Under the pieces are notes generated by a model. The model was not told the origin of the DNA. It saw nothing but the letters and a program-made list of their open reading frames with translations, and did no database searches. A program made the translations under genes and the position numbers. Shown here one piece after another: positions 51,019 to 59,220 of a stretch of DNA of 64,000 nt. Origin of the DNA: Actinoallomurus bryophytorum (GTDB taxonomy: Bacteria; Actinomycetota; Actinomycetes; Streptosporangiales; Streptosporangiaceae); the NCBI RefSeq assembly GCF_006716425.1, contig NZ_VFOZ01000001.1, positions 6,324,001 to 6,388,000 on the forward strand, in the 5' to 3' direction. Positions within the stretch are counted from its first letter, which is position 1, and every line of letters starts with the position of its first letter.

Positions 51019-51839
51019 GCGCGCCGACCTCGGACCTCACCGGCTGGCAGATCACCCCCTTCACGGACGCGGGGATCACCCACGACGTGTACGAGAAGGG
51101 TGAAGGTCCCGGCGTCGTTCTCGTCCCGGAGATTCCCGGGATCTCCCCGGAGGTGCTCGGGCTGGCGGACCATCTGGTCGAGCGGGGTTTCACGGTGGCC
51201 ATGCCCTCTCTCTTCGGTACGCCGGGCCGCGCCGTCTCGGGCGGCTACATCGGGGGAGTGCTCGCCCGGCTGTGCGTCTCCGCGGAGTTCCGCGCCTTCG
51301 GCGTCGGCGCCCGCCGGCCCGTCGCGGACTACCTGCGGGCGTTCGCCCGTGACCTCGCCTCCCGTACCCCGGGGCCTGGGGTCGGCGTCATCGGCATGTG
51401 CTTCACGGGCGGGTTCGCCCTGGCCGCCGCCGTCGACGAGGTCGTCCTCGCCCCGGTGCTCAGCCAGCCGTCGGTGCCGCTGCCGCTCGGCTCGGGCCGC
51501 CGCCGCGACCCCGGCGTGTCGGAGGAGGAGTTCGCGACCGTGGCCGGCCGTACGAAGGGGTCGAACCTGTGCGTCCTCGGCCTGCGCTTCAGCGGTGACC
51601 GCGCCTGCCCGCCCGACCGGTTCGCCACCCTGCGCGAGCGTCTCGGAGACGCCTTCGAGGTCATCGAGCTGGACTCCTCGCCGGGCAACGCCGCCGGTTT
51701 CAAGAAGTCCGCCCACTCCGTACTGACCGAAGAGGTACGCGAGGAGCCCGGCCACCCCGCCCTCGCCGCGCGCGAACGCGTCGTCGGGTTCCTGACCGAG
51801 CGGCTCCTCCCGGCCGGCCGCGGCGATCACGCCGTCTGA
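51015..51839 (+). CDS. Dienelactone hydrolase-family protein
   Basis: A 274-residue alpha/beta hydrolase of the DLH family: VYEKGEGPGVVLVPEIPGISPEVLGLADHLVERGFTVAMPSLFG is the first strand and oxyanion loop (E-I-x-G). The nucleophile elbow reads GVIGMCFTGGFA, so Cys is the nucleophile as in true dienelactone hydrolases. Starts at GTG overlapping the F420 reductase gene, so they are co-translated. The last 13 bases overlap the convergent gene at 51827. Confidence 0.87.
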   Translation: MSAPTSDLTGWQITPFTDAGITHDVYEKGEGPGVVLVPEIPGISPEVLGLADHLVERGFTVAMPSLFGTPGRAVSGGYIGGVLARLCVSAEFRAFGVGARRPVADYLRAFARDLASRTPGPGVGVIGMCFTGGFALAAAVDEVVLAPVLSQPSVPLPLGSGRRRDPGVSEEEFATVAGRTKGSNLCVLGLRFSGDRACPPDRFATLRERLGDAFEVIELDSSPGNAAGFKKSAHSVLTEEVREEPGHPALAARERVVGFLTERLLPAGRGDHAV

Positions 51840-52408
51840 GTCCGGGGAGGGTCGGCAGAAGCCTCGACGGCCTGCAGCAGGCCCCAGACGAAGTGGGCGA
51901 CGTACGGGCGCGCGTCGGGTGCCGAGAACGTGACCTGCCACCGGCTCGGGAGGGTGTCGGCCTGGTGGCCGGCCGGCGCGAAGCGTTCGGCCACGTCACT
52001 GACCACGCACGACCATGGGGTCAGGTCCGCGACGCTCTCCAGGCGCGGCGTCGGCGACCCCTCCGGCCGGACCAGCCATTCGTGCAGGACCGTCCCGTCC
52101 GGGCCGATGAGGGCCTCGAACCTCAGGTCCGGCCAGAGCGGCAGGTCCCACTGGTCGGTACGGCAGGTCACGTCGCCCAGCCGCCGGTCCGCGCCGTCCG
52201 CGGGCGGCCCGAGCACCATGCGGAGCCTGCGCTCGCCGCCGGGGAACCGCGATGAGCGCAGGATGCGCTGCCATCGGGCGTTCACCTGCCGCATCTCGGT
52301 ACGCGAGGCGTCCAGTGAGCGCATCGCCGCGACGACGAGGTCGGGCTGGTAGTCGGCCATGCGGCGCAGCAGGACCAGTTGGAACTCACGCCTGGCGAAC
52401 CCCTTCAT
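51827..52408 (-). CDS. Hypothetical protein, about 193 residues
   Basis: I recognise no family. The protein is soluble and begins MKGFARREFQLVLLRRMADY. A long helical region is followed by GERRLRMVLGPPADGADRRLGDVTCR and a strand-rich end (DLRFEALIGPDGTVLHEWLVRPEG). It has a few Trp/Gly features but no catalytic signature. It overlaps the hydrolase gene on the other strand by 13 bases. ATG 52408 is chosen; a TTG at 52420 is possible. Confidence 0.65.
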   Translation of the reverse strand: MKGFARREFQLVLLRRMADYQPDLVVAAMRSLDASRTEMRQVNARWQRILRSSRFPGGERRLRMVLGPPADGADRRLGDVTCRTDQWDLPLWPDLRFEALIGPDGTVLHEWLVRPEGSPTPRLESVADLTPWSCVVSDVAERFAPAGHQADTLPSRWQVTFSAPDARPYVAHFVWGLLQAVEASADPPRTQTA

Positions 52409-52432
52409 GAGGTGAATCAAACCAGGGGGACC

Positions 52433-53332
52433 TCACCCCGTGTGCTCCAGGACGAGGCCGGCGACCCGGCGGGGCAGGCCGGGGGAGAAGAACCCGTGTC
52501 CCATGCCGTCGACCGTGCGCAGCCGAGCGCCGGGGATCGCGGCGGCGAGGGCCTCGCCGTGCGGCGGCGGCCTCAGCGGGTCCGCGGTGCCGTGGACGAG
52601 CAGCGTCGGCGCCGTGATCGAGGAGAGCGGGACGAGCCGGTCGCCGGTCATCCGCCGGCCGGCCGGGTCGTGCTGCGCCGCGGCGGCGTAGTCGCTCGCC
52701 CGCTCGTAGGAGACCTCGACGAACCGCCGCGCGGCCGGCTCGTCGAAGGGCAGCGCGGTGCCGTTCAGCACCCGCCAGGTCTCCAGGTCCGCCGCGACCA
52801 CGTCCTCTCGCGTCGCCCGCGGTGCCCGCGCCAGCCACCCGAGATGTTCGAGGAACCGCGGCGAAGGCGGCGGCAGGTCGCCGGGGTCGGGGGCCCGTCC
52901 CTTCAGGGCACGCGCCCAGGCGGGGCCGGCGTCGTGGCCCATCGGCCCGGTCATGATCGCGGTGAGGGTGAGGACGCGTCCGGGGCGATGAACCGCCAGC
53001 CACTGACCGATCGCACCGCCCAGGGAGGCCCCGGTGACATGGGCGGCGGCGATGCCGTGCCCGTCGAGCACGGCCGTCGCGTCGCCGGCCATGTCCGCGA
53101 GCGTGTAGGGGCGTGCGGCGAAGTCCACACAGTCGGACCGGCCCGTGTCCCGGTGGTCATAGCGGATCACCTGCCGCCCGCCCTCGACGAGCGCCTCGAC
53201 CAGCTCTTCCGGCCAGCCGATCCCCTGCGCGGACGTGCCCATGACCAGCAGTACCGCCGGGTCGCCCGGCTCACCGAACCGCTCGGTCCACAAGCGGAGC
53301 CCGCCGGAGGTGACGAATGCCTCGACAGAATT
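52433..53332 (-). CDS. Alpha/beta hydrolase
   Basis: A 299-residue enzyme. The oxyanion strand is AVLLVMGTSAQGIGWPEELVEALVEGGRQVIRYDHRDTGRS. The nucleophile elbow is VTGASLGGAIGQWLA (G-x-S-x-G). Asp is expected in LLVHGTADPLRPP, and the His in VDGMGHGFFSP completes the triad. It is similar to haloperoxidase-like and epoxide-type members. Start ATG 53332 gives MNSVEAFVTSGG. Its promoter region shares an AT-rich repeat block with the divergent LigD-type gene. Substrate unknown. Confidence 0.85.
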   Translation of the reverse strand, partial: NSVEAFVTSGGLRLWTERFGEPGDPAVLLVMGTSAQGIGWPEELVEALVEGGRQVIRYDHRDTGRSDCVDFAARPYTLADMAGDATAVLDGHGIAAAHVTGASLGGAIGQWLAVHRPGRVLTLTAIMTGPMGHDAGPAWARALKGRAPDPGDLPPPSPRFLEHLGWLARAPRATREDVVAADLETWRVLNGTALPFDEPAARRFVEVSYERASDYAAAAQHDPAGRRMTGDRLVPLSSITAPTLLVHGTADPLRPPPHGEALAAAIPGARLRTVDGMGHGFFSPGLPRRVAGLVLEHTG

Positions 53333-53351
53333 CATGGCCGTCAACGTAGCA

Positions 53352-53418
53352 AATTCAAACGCCATTTTGTAATTGCAATAATAGGGAATTCAAGCCATTT
53401 TATTTGGTATAATAGAGG
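53352..53418. repeat. AT-rich imperfect tandem repeat in a divergent promoter
   Basis: Two units sit side by side: 53352-53386 begins AATTCAAACGCCATTTT and 53387-53418 begins AATTCAAGCCATTTT. Both end in an ATAATAG(A)GG stretch. The second unit holds an extended -10, TGGTATAAT (TATAAT at 53408-53413), pointing right. The GC content is far lower than the surroundings. It lies between the leftward hydrolase and the rightward LigD-type polymerase gene. Confidence 0.6.
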
Positions 53419-53520
53419 CATCCCCGGGCGGTCACGGTGCCCGCGGACGGCAGGCGGCCGGGCGCAGCTGACCTGGGCCTGTGCATTCTGTTCGCGCGGA
53501 AAACGATCTATCGTGATGGC

Positions 53521-54732
53521 ATGTCGAAGTCGCGGGTGATAGAGGTCGCCGGGCGCGAGGTGACCGTCACCAACCCGGACAAGATGGTCTTCGCGTCGGC
53601 CGGGCACACCAAGCTCGACCTGGTGCGCTACTACCTGGCCGTCGCGGACGGCGCGCTGCGTGGCGTCCGGGGCCGACCGATGATCCTCAAACGCTTCGTC
53701 AAGGGGATCCACGAGGAGGCCTTCTTCCAGAAGCGCGCGCCCGCCAGCCGGCCGGACTGGGTCGAGGTGGCGCAGCTGCGCTACGCCTCGGGACGCTCGG
53801 CCGACGAGGTCGTCGTACGCGACGCCGCCCAGCTGGCCTGGGTGGTCAACCTCGGCTGCGTCGACCTCAACCCCCACCCGGTGCTGGCCGAGGACCTCGA
53901 CCACCCCGACGAGCTGCGGATCGACCTCGACCCCGTGCCCGGCATTCCGTGGGGGCAGATCGTCGAGGTCGCCCTGGTGGCCAAGGAGGTCCTGGAGGAT
54001 CACGGCCTGACCGCGTGGCCCAAGACCTCGGGCTCACGCGGGTTCCACATCTACACGCGCATCGACCCGCACTGGCCCTACCGCGAGGTGCGCCTCGCGG
54101 CCGAGACCGTGGCGCGTGAGGTCGAGAACCGCGCCCCCGACCTCGCCACCAGCAGGTGGTGGAAGGAGGAGCGGCAGGGCGTGTTCGTGGACTTCAACCA
54201 GAATGCCAAGGACCGTACGATCGCCTCGGCCTACTCCGTGCGCCCGAGCGAGGACGCCCGCGTCTCCACCCCGCTCACCTGGGCGGAGGTGCCGGACTGC
54301 CGCCCCGGGGATTACACGCTGACGGCGGTCCTGGAGCGCTTCGCCGAGGCCGGCGACCCGTGGGCCGACATCGAGGGCACCGCGGGTTCGCTCGAACCCC
54401 TCCTCGACCTGGCCGAACGCCTCGGCCCGGCGGAGAAGCCGCCCAAGGGGACCGGCCGTCGCCAGTCCACGATGCCGCTCATCGAGATCGCGCGCGCCAA
54501 GACCAAGGACGAGGCGGTCGAAGGCCTGGACCGCTGGAAGGCGCGGCACCCGGACGTGGTCCGCCACCTTCAGCCCGCCGACATCCTGACCGACGGGATG
54601 CGCGGCCGAAGCTCGGTCTGGTACCGGATCCGGGTCAACCTCCAGCACGTGCCGGACGACGAACGCCCTCCGCAGGAGCCCCTGGAGGTCGACTACGACC
54701 CCTGGGCGAACGCCCCGTCGACGGGCGGCTGA
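53521..54732 (+). CDS. LigD-type DNA polymerase/primase domain protein (first)
   Basis: A 403-residue stand-alone polymerase domain of the LigD/PolDom (archaeo-eukaryotic primase) group. Marks: VTNPDKMVFASAGHTKLDLVRYYLAV near the N-terminus, the catalytic pair LRIDLDPVPGIPW (D-x-D), TSGSRGFHIYTRI, VDFNQNAKDRTIASAYSVR and the TPLTWAEV end. No ligase or phosphoesterase domain is attached. Such proteins fill gaps in non-homologous end joining or stationary-phase repair, with Ku or LigD elsewhere. Start ATG 53521 follows the AT-rich promoter region. Confidence 0.88.
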   Translation: MSKSRVIEVAGREVTVTNPDKMVFASAGHTKLDLVRYYLAVADGALRGVRGRPMILKRFVKGIHEEAFFQKRAPASRPDWVEVAQLRYASGRSADEVVVRDAAQLAWVVNLGCVDLNPHPVLAEDLDHPDELRIDLDPVPGIPWGQIVEVALVAKEVLEDHGLTAWPKTSGSRGFHIYTRIDPHWPYREVRLAAETVAREVENRAPDLATSRWWKEERQGVFVDFNQNAKDRTIASAYSVRPSEDARVSTPLTWAEVPDCRPGDYTLTAVLERFAEAGDPWADIEGTAGSLEPLLDLAERLGPAEKPPKGTGRRQSTMPLIEIARAKTKDEAVEGLDRWKARHPDVVRHLQPADILTDGMRGRSSVWYRIRVNLQHVPDDERPPQEPLEVDYDPWANAPSTGG

Positions 54733-54772
54733 GCACGGTAGTACCCGTGGTGATAACAAGTCAGCGACCTGG

Positions 54773-54802
54773 TTGACAGACCGGTCAACTATCCGGGATG
54801 TT
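54773..54802 (+). promoter_or_regulatory. TetR operator overlapping a leaderless promoter
   Basis: TTGACAGACCGGTCAA (54773-54788) has TTGAC/GTCAA ends and a perfect inner GACCGGTC. Its first six bases are a consensus -35. GATGTT (54797-54802), 18 bases on, is a fair -10, and the GTG start of the TetR gene lies at 54809, so the mRNA may have no leader. This is the layout of an autorepressed TetR promoter. Confidence 0.6.
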
Positions 54803-54808
54803 CGGCGG

Positions 54809-55426
54809 GTGGGTCATTCGGAGGATGCCCGAGGGCGGTTGGTGCGCACCGCGGCCCGGCTGTTCCTGGCTCGCAGTTACCAGGCGGTCGGCGTGGACGA
54901 GCTGTGTGCGGCCGCGGACGTTCGCAAGGGCAGTTTCTACTACTTCTTCCGCTCCAAGTCCGAGCTCGCCAAGGCCGTGATCGACCGCCACGCCCTCGCG
55001 CTGTGGGCGCGGCTCGACGAGGCGGGCGCGACCGAGGGCGAGGGCAGCCCGGTGGAGCGCCTCCACGCGATCGCGGACGCGGTCGGTGAGATCCAGCAGG
55101 GCTTCGAGCGGCGGTTCGGCAAGGTGGTCGGCTGCCCGTTCGGCAACCTGGCCGCCGAGCTCGCGACCACCGATGACGCCCTCCACGAACACCTGGCCAC
55201 CATGTTCGCCGAGTGGGAGGGGCGCCTCGCCGCGATCTGCCGCGACGCCGCCGCACAGCACGCCCTGCGGGCGGGCGCGGATCCCGACCTGCTGGCCCGG
55301 ATCCTGATCGCCCAGTTCCAGGGCATGATCCTGCTGGCCAAGACGGGCCGGTCCAGCGCGGCCGAGATTCCCGCCGCCCTGCACCAGGTGATCGACTCCC
55401 ACCTCATGGAGGGAGCCGGCGCTTGA
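54809..55426 (+). CDS. TetR-family transcriptional regulator
   Basis: A 205-residue regulator with a clear TetR N-terminal domain: RTAARLFLARSYQAVGVDELCAAADVRKGSFYYFFRSKSELAKAVID. The C-terminal helices (EIQQGFERRFGKVVGCPFGNLAAELATTDDAL) are those of the common 'FYYFFxSK' group that often precede a DsbA-like or oxidoreductase target. The start is the GTG immediately after the operator. Its stop codon overlaps the start of the DsbA remnant at 55423, which was probably its target. Confidence 0.88.
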   Translation: MGHSEDARGRLVRTAARLFLARSYQAVGVDELCAAADVRKGSFYYFFRSKSELAKAVIDRHALALWARLDEAGATEGEGSPVERLHAIADAVGEIQQGFERRFGKVVGCPFGNLAAELATTDDALHEHLATMFAEWEGRLAAICRDAAAQHALRAGADPDLLARILIAQFQGMILLAKTGRSSAAEIPAALHQVIDSHLMEGAGA

Positions 55427-55482
55427 CGATCGACTTCCACGTCGACCCGATGTGCCGCTCCGCGTACGCCACCTCGTTCTGA
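55423..55482 (+). pseudogene. Remnant N-terminus of a DsbA-family oxidoreductase gene
   Basis: Directly at the TetR stop, TTG opens a frame reading MTIDFHVDPMCRSAYATSF and then stops. TetR genes of this type are usually followed by DsbA-family proteins starting V-D-F-x-x-D-P-x-CP-(F/W)-A-Y-x-T-S. The residue after Cys is Arg instead of Pro, and the remaining ~190 residues are absent, since the convergent molybdo-oxidoreductase gene ends five bases later. It appears to be a fossil cut off at a recombination joint. Confidence 0.65.
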
Positions 55483-55486
55483 ACGT

Positions 55487-57643
55487 TCAGCCGACGGTCA
55501 CACCTTCGAGGCGTACCGGGACGCCGTTCAGGTGCGCCATGCCGGCCAGGGTCTCCAGGTCGGCCGGGTCCGATGACGTCAGCAGGTTCACGTTCGCGCC
55601 GCCCGCACGGTCGGCGCGCCGCCACCCGCCGCCATGGTGCCCCCAGCCGTGCGGGATCGCGATCACGCCCCGCGCGACCTCGTCCGTGACCGTGGCCGGC
55701 AGCTCGATCGAGCCGTACGGGGAGGTGACCCGGCACGTCCGGCCGTCCTCGACGCCGGACTCGGCCGCGTCGGCGGGATGGATGCGGGCGCTGTGCGAGC
55801 GCCCGCCGCGCATGAGGGTCGCGGAGTTGTGCATCCAGGAGTTCTGCGACCGCAGTTCGCGCAGGCCGATCAGGCGCAGCGGGTACGCCGGGTCGTCCTC
55901 GCGCTCGCCCAGCCGCTCGAACTCGGCGAGGATCTCCGGCGGGTCCAGCCGGACGCGGCGGTCGCGGTGCCGTACGACGTCACGGAGCACGCCGGTCCGC
56001 ACGTGCTCGTCCAGCACCACCCCGTGCGGGCGCCCCCGCAGCGCCGCCAGGCTCAGGCCGCGCCGGAGCCCGAACAGGTCACCGCGCGGGCCCAGGCGGA
56101 GGGCGAGGTCCAGCAGGCGTGCCGGCGTGACTAGGGGCACGCGGTTCGTCAGCCGGCCCAGCCACCGGGGTGCGAACGGCAGGAGCCCGGCACGGCGGGC
56201 GATCGCGTCGATGATCTGCCACTCCTGCCGTGCCTCGCCGTACGGTGCCACCACGGGGCCGGTGAACTGCACGAACGGCGTGGTGAACAGGCTCAGGCTC
56301 GCCACCGGCAGGTCCTCGCGTTCGAGGAAGGTCGTCGCCGGCAGCACGTAGTCGGCGAGCCGGTTGGTGTCGTTGACGTACAGGTCGATCGAGACCAGCA
56401 GGTCCAGCCGGGACAACGCGGCCGACAGCTCGTCGCCGTCGGGCACCGACACGACGGGGTTGCCGGCCGAGACGAACATCGCACGCACCCGCCCCCGGCC
56501 GGGAGTGGTGATCTCCTTGGCCATCAGCGCGGCCGGGAAACTGCCGAGCACGTCCGGGAAGCCGCCCACGCGGGAGCGCTTCCGTGCGTACGTCGCGAGG
56601 CCGAGGCGGTCGGCGAGCCGTTCGATGCCGAGCGGTGAGGAGCCGAAGACCGCGCCGCCCGGCCGGTCGAGGTTGCCGGTCACGACGTTGAGCGCGTCGA
56701 GCAGGAACGCCACCAGCGTGCCGTGCCTTCCCAGGCAGGAGCCGGTGCGCCCGTACACGGCCGCGCTTCCGGCGGCGGCCAGGTCACGTGCCAGGCCGCG
56801 TACGTCGTCGGCGGGCACGCCGGTACGTGCCTCGGTGCGCTCCGGCGGATGGGCGGCCGCCATCGCGCGCAGACCGGGCAGGCCGCGTGCCTGCCGGGCG
56901 ATCGCGGCACCGTCCTCGAGCCCCTCCGCGAAGATCACGTGGAGCAGCGACAGCAGCAGCCAGGCGTCACCGTCCGGCCGTACGGGCACGTGCTCGTGGG
57001 CGCGGGCCGTCTCCGACCGGCGCGGGTCCACCACGACGACCCGTCCGCCGCGCCGCACGATCGCGGCCAGCTGGTCCCTGATCCGCGGCGCGCTGATGGC
57101 GCTGCCGTGGGAGACCAGCGGGTTGGCGCCGATGACCAGCAGGAACTCCGTACGCGTGAGGTCCGGGACGGGCACGCGCGTGAGCGAGCCGTACATCAGG
57201 CGGCTGGCCACGAAGCGGTTGTTGATGTCCTGGGAGCCGGCCGTGAACAGGTTCGGCGAGCCCACGGCCGTCATGAAGCCCCGCAGCCACAGCGCGTGAG
57301 AGTAGGAGAACGCTCCCGGGTTGCCGAAGTACCAGCCGACGGACGCGCCGCCGTGCTCGCGCGTGATCCGGCGGAGCCGCCGGCCGATGTCCTCGATCGC
57401 CTCGTCCCAGCCGACCGGCTCGAACCCGGAGCCGTCCGCCCGCCGGCGCTGCGGACGAAGGATCCGATCCGGGTCGTTCTGCACCTCGGTCATGGCGATG
57501 CCCTTGGGGCAGGCGAAGCCGCGCGACAGGGGATGCTCGCGGTCGGGCCGGAGCCGGACGAGCCGCCCGTCCTCCACCGTCGCGACCAGGCCGCACAGGG
57601 GCTCGCAGATCCGGCAGTACGTAGCCCGCTCCTCGATGGCCAT
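55487..57643 (-). CDS. Molybdopterin-dependent oxidoreductase with N-terminal 4Fe-4S site
   Basis: A 718-residue enzyme of the Mo/W-bis-MGD (formate dehydrogenase / nitrate reductase-like) family. The start ATG gives MAIEERATYCRICEPLCGLV, so C-x-x-C-x-x-x-C is followed by CPKG at residue ~45, which binds an iron-sulfur cluster. GWDEAIEDIGRRL, GANPLVSHGSA and GSCLGRHGTLV are family blocks. The C-terminal MoCo-binding domain has NSATLMRGGRSHSARIHPADAAESG and IAIPHGWGHHGGGW. No adjacent partner subunit is present and the substrate is unknown. TACAAT at 57655-57650 (minus) may be its -10 and would leave almost no leader. Confidence 0.87.
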   Translation of the reverse strand: MAIEERATYCRICEPLCGLVATVEDGRLVRLRPDREHPLSRGFACPKGIAMTEVQNDPDRILRPQRRRADGSGFEPVGWDEAIEDIGRRLRRITREHGGASVGWYFGNPGAFSYSHALWLRGFMTAVGSPNLFTAGSQDINNRFVASRLMYGSLTRVPVPDLTRTEFLLVIGANPLVSHGSAISAPRIRDQLAAIVRRGGRVVVVDPRRSETARAHEHVPVRPDGDAWLLLSLLHVIFAEGLEDGAAIARQARGLPGLRAMAAAHPPERTEARTGVPADDVRGLARDLAAAGSAAVYGRTGSCLGRHGTLVAFLLDALNVVTGNLDRPGGAVFGSSPLGIERLADRLGLATYARKRSRVGGFPDVLGSFPAALMAKEITTPGRGRVRAMFVSAGNPVVSVPDGDELSAALSRLDLLVSIDLYVNDTNRLADYVLPATTFLEREDLPVASLSLFTTPFVQFTGPVVAPYGEARQEWQIIDAIARRAGLLPFAPRWLGRLTNRVPLVTPARLLDLALRLGPRGDLFGLRRGLSLAALRGRPHGVVLDEHVRTGVLRDVVRHRDRRVRLDPPEILAEFERLGEREDDPAYPLRLIGLRELRSQNSWMHNSATLMRGGRSHSARIHPADAAESGVEDGRTCRVTSPYGSIELPATVTDEVARGVIAIPHGWGHHGGGWRRADRAGGANVNLLTSSDPADLETLAGMAHLNGVPVRLEGVTVG

Positions 57644-57649
57644 GCCCGC

Positions 57650-57655
57650 ATTGTA
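57650..57655 (-). promoter_or_regulatory. Candidate -10 (TACAAT) of the molybdo-oxidoreductase gene
   Basis: On the minus strand TACAAT ends seven bases before the ATG at 57643, so transcription would start close to the start codon (a leaderless transcript). No convincing -35 is found. Confidence 0.4.
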
Positions 57656-57780
57656 AGTAGCCACTTTTGGCGGCGGCCGCCGGGCGTGGCCGGTGACCAA
57701 GCTGGGGAAAAGACCTACAACCGCCCCGATCGGCCGTGCCGCCGGGAGGCTCGTAGCGAGACAGCCCGGGTGTCGCGGCT

Positions 57781-57800
57781 CGCGATGGTCTAGCATCGCG
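57781..57800. promoter_or_regulatory. Short inverted repeat upstream of the serine hydrolase
   Basis: CGCGATG (57781-57787) and CATCGCG (57794-57800) form a 7-bp-arm hairpin around GTCTAG. TAGCAT (57791-57796) within it resembles a -10. It lies 56 bases before the serine hydrolase start. Operator or hairpin cannot be told apart. Confidence 0.35.
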
Positions 57801-57855
57801 CCGTTTTGCCAGGTCAGCGGTGCGCTGGCCGTTGCGGACCGCGTTTGGAGGGGCG

Positions 57856-59094
57856 TTGACTGCCGACCGCTTGTCTCGGCGTGACTTCGGCAGGCTCACC
57901 GGGCTGGCGGGAGCCGCCGTCGCCTTACCGGGGCGGGCGAGCGCGTCCGAGCGCGGCTGGCGCATGACCGGCCGCTGGCTTCCCGGCCTGGGCGAGTTCG
58001 ACGCGACCGTCATGGGCTTCATGGAGGACCGTGCGATCACCTGCGGCTCGCTGGCGATGGCGCGTAACGGGCGACTGGTGCTGGCGCGCGGCTATACCTG
58101 GAGCACCGGTCCGGTGCCGGCCACCTCGCCCACCTCGCTGTTCCGCACCGCGAGCGTCACCAAGCCGGTCACCGCCGCCGCGGTCCTGCGGCTCATGCAG
58201 GACGGCAGGCTCAAGCCGGACGACCGGGCGGCCGGTCTCCTCGGGCTCAGCACGTCGGCGGACCCGCGTCTCGCGGACGTCACCGTCCTCCGGCTGCTCC
58301 AGCACCTCGGCGGCTGGAGCCGCGAGCGGTCCGCGGACCCGATGTTCGACGACGGCGCCATCGCCGGCGCTCTCGGCAAGCGGCTCCCGATCGGCCAGGA
58401 GGACATCGTCCGGCACGTCACGTCGCGCGCCCTCGACCAGGCGCCCGGCACGGCCTACGTGTACAGCAACTACGGCTACCTGCTGCTCGGCAGGATCATC
58501 GAGAAGGTCACCGGCACGACGTACGCCAAGTACGTTCAGGACGCGGTGCTCACGCCGCTGGCGATCAGGCGGATGCGGCTCGGCCGCACCCTGGTCCCGG
58601 CCGCGGGCGAGGTGACCTACCACTCGCAGTACAAGAGCACGACCGTCATGGACCCGTCCGGCACCCTGGTGGCGGCGCCCTACGGTTCGTTCAACCACGA
58701 GAACAACGCCTTCAACTGCGGCTGGCTGGCCTCGGCGGTGGACCTCGTCCGGTTCGCGCGGATCTTCGACGGCGTGACCCCGGTGCTGTCGCCGGCCTCG
58801 GCCGCCCGCGCGTTCGCGCCACCGGAGACGGGCACGCGCGGCAACGGCCGGTACTACGGCTGCGGCTGGCACGTACGCCCGGCGGGCGGTCGGACCGTCG
58901 CCTGGCACACCGGAAGCCTGCCGGGCACCTACACGCTGCTCGTACGCCGCTTCGACGGGCTCGCCTGGGCGGCCATGTTCGACCAGCGCGACGACCCGTC
59001 CGGCGAGCGGTACCGCGACATCGACGGAGCGCTCCACGACACCGCCGACGACGTGGGGACCTGGCCGGCCGGCGACCTCGGCGGCAGTCTCTGA
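57856..59094 (+). CDS. Tat-exported serine hydrolase (class C beta-lactamase/DD-peptidase fold)
   Basis: A 412-residue exported enzyme. TTG at 57856 follows an excellent GGAGGGG ribosome site, and the frame gives LTADRLSRRDFGRLTGLAGAAVALPGRA, a twin-arginine signal (SRRDFGRL). The catalytic Ser-x-x-Lys reads TASVTKPVTAAAVLRLM. The YSN motif is in AYVYSNYGYLLLGRIIEKV, and HTG, equivalent to KTG, appears in VAWHTGSLPGTY. The fold is that of class C beta-lactamases and D-aminopeptidases. The gene stands alone and may be an esterase or peptidase. Confidence 0.86.
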   Translation: MTADRLSRRDFGRLTGLAGAAVALPGRASASERGWRMTGRWLPGLGEFDATVMGFMEDRAITCGSLAMARNGRLVLARGYTWSTGPVPATSPTSLFRTASVTKPVTAAAVLRLMQDGRLKPDDRAAGLLGLSTSADPRLADVTVLRLLQHLGGWSRERSADPMFDDGAIAGALGKRLPIGQEDIVRHVTSRALDQAPGTAYVYSNYGYLLLGRIIEKVTGTTYAKYVQDAVLTPLAIRRMRLGRTLVPAAGEVTYHSQYKSTTVMDPSGTLVAAPYGSFNHENNAFNCGWLASAVDLVRFARIFDGVTPVLSPASAARAFAPPETGTRGNGRYYGCGWHVRPAGGRTVAWHTGSLPGTYTLLVRRFDGLAWAAMFDQRDDPSGERYRDIDGALHDTADDVGTWPAGDLGGSL

Positions 59095-59113
59095 GCTGGG
59101 CCGATCCGGTGTC

Positions 59114-59130
59114 CCACCATGGCATGGTGG
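59114..59130 (+). terminator. Dyad after the serine hydrolase gene
   Basis: CCACCATG-G-CATGGTGG (59114-59130) is a perfect 8-1-8 dyad, 19 bases after the stop codon. It could end transcription as a short hairpin or be a binding site before the DHFR-like gene. Confidence 0.45.
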
Positions 59131-59220
59131 TGAATTGGCACTCGGTGTGGCATGACCGATGATTTCTCCGCGCCGTGCCGGTCCAGTACGCCGAGTACCG
59201 ACTTACGGAAGGCTGACGCC

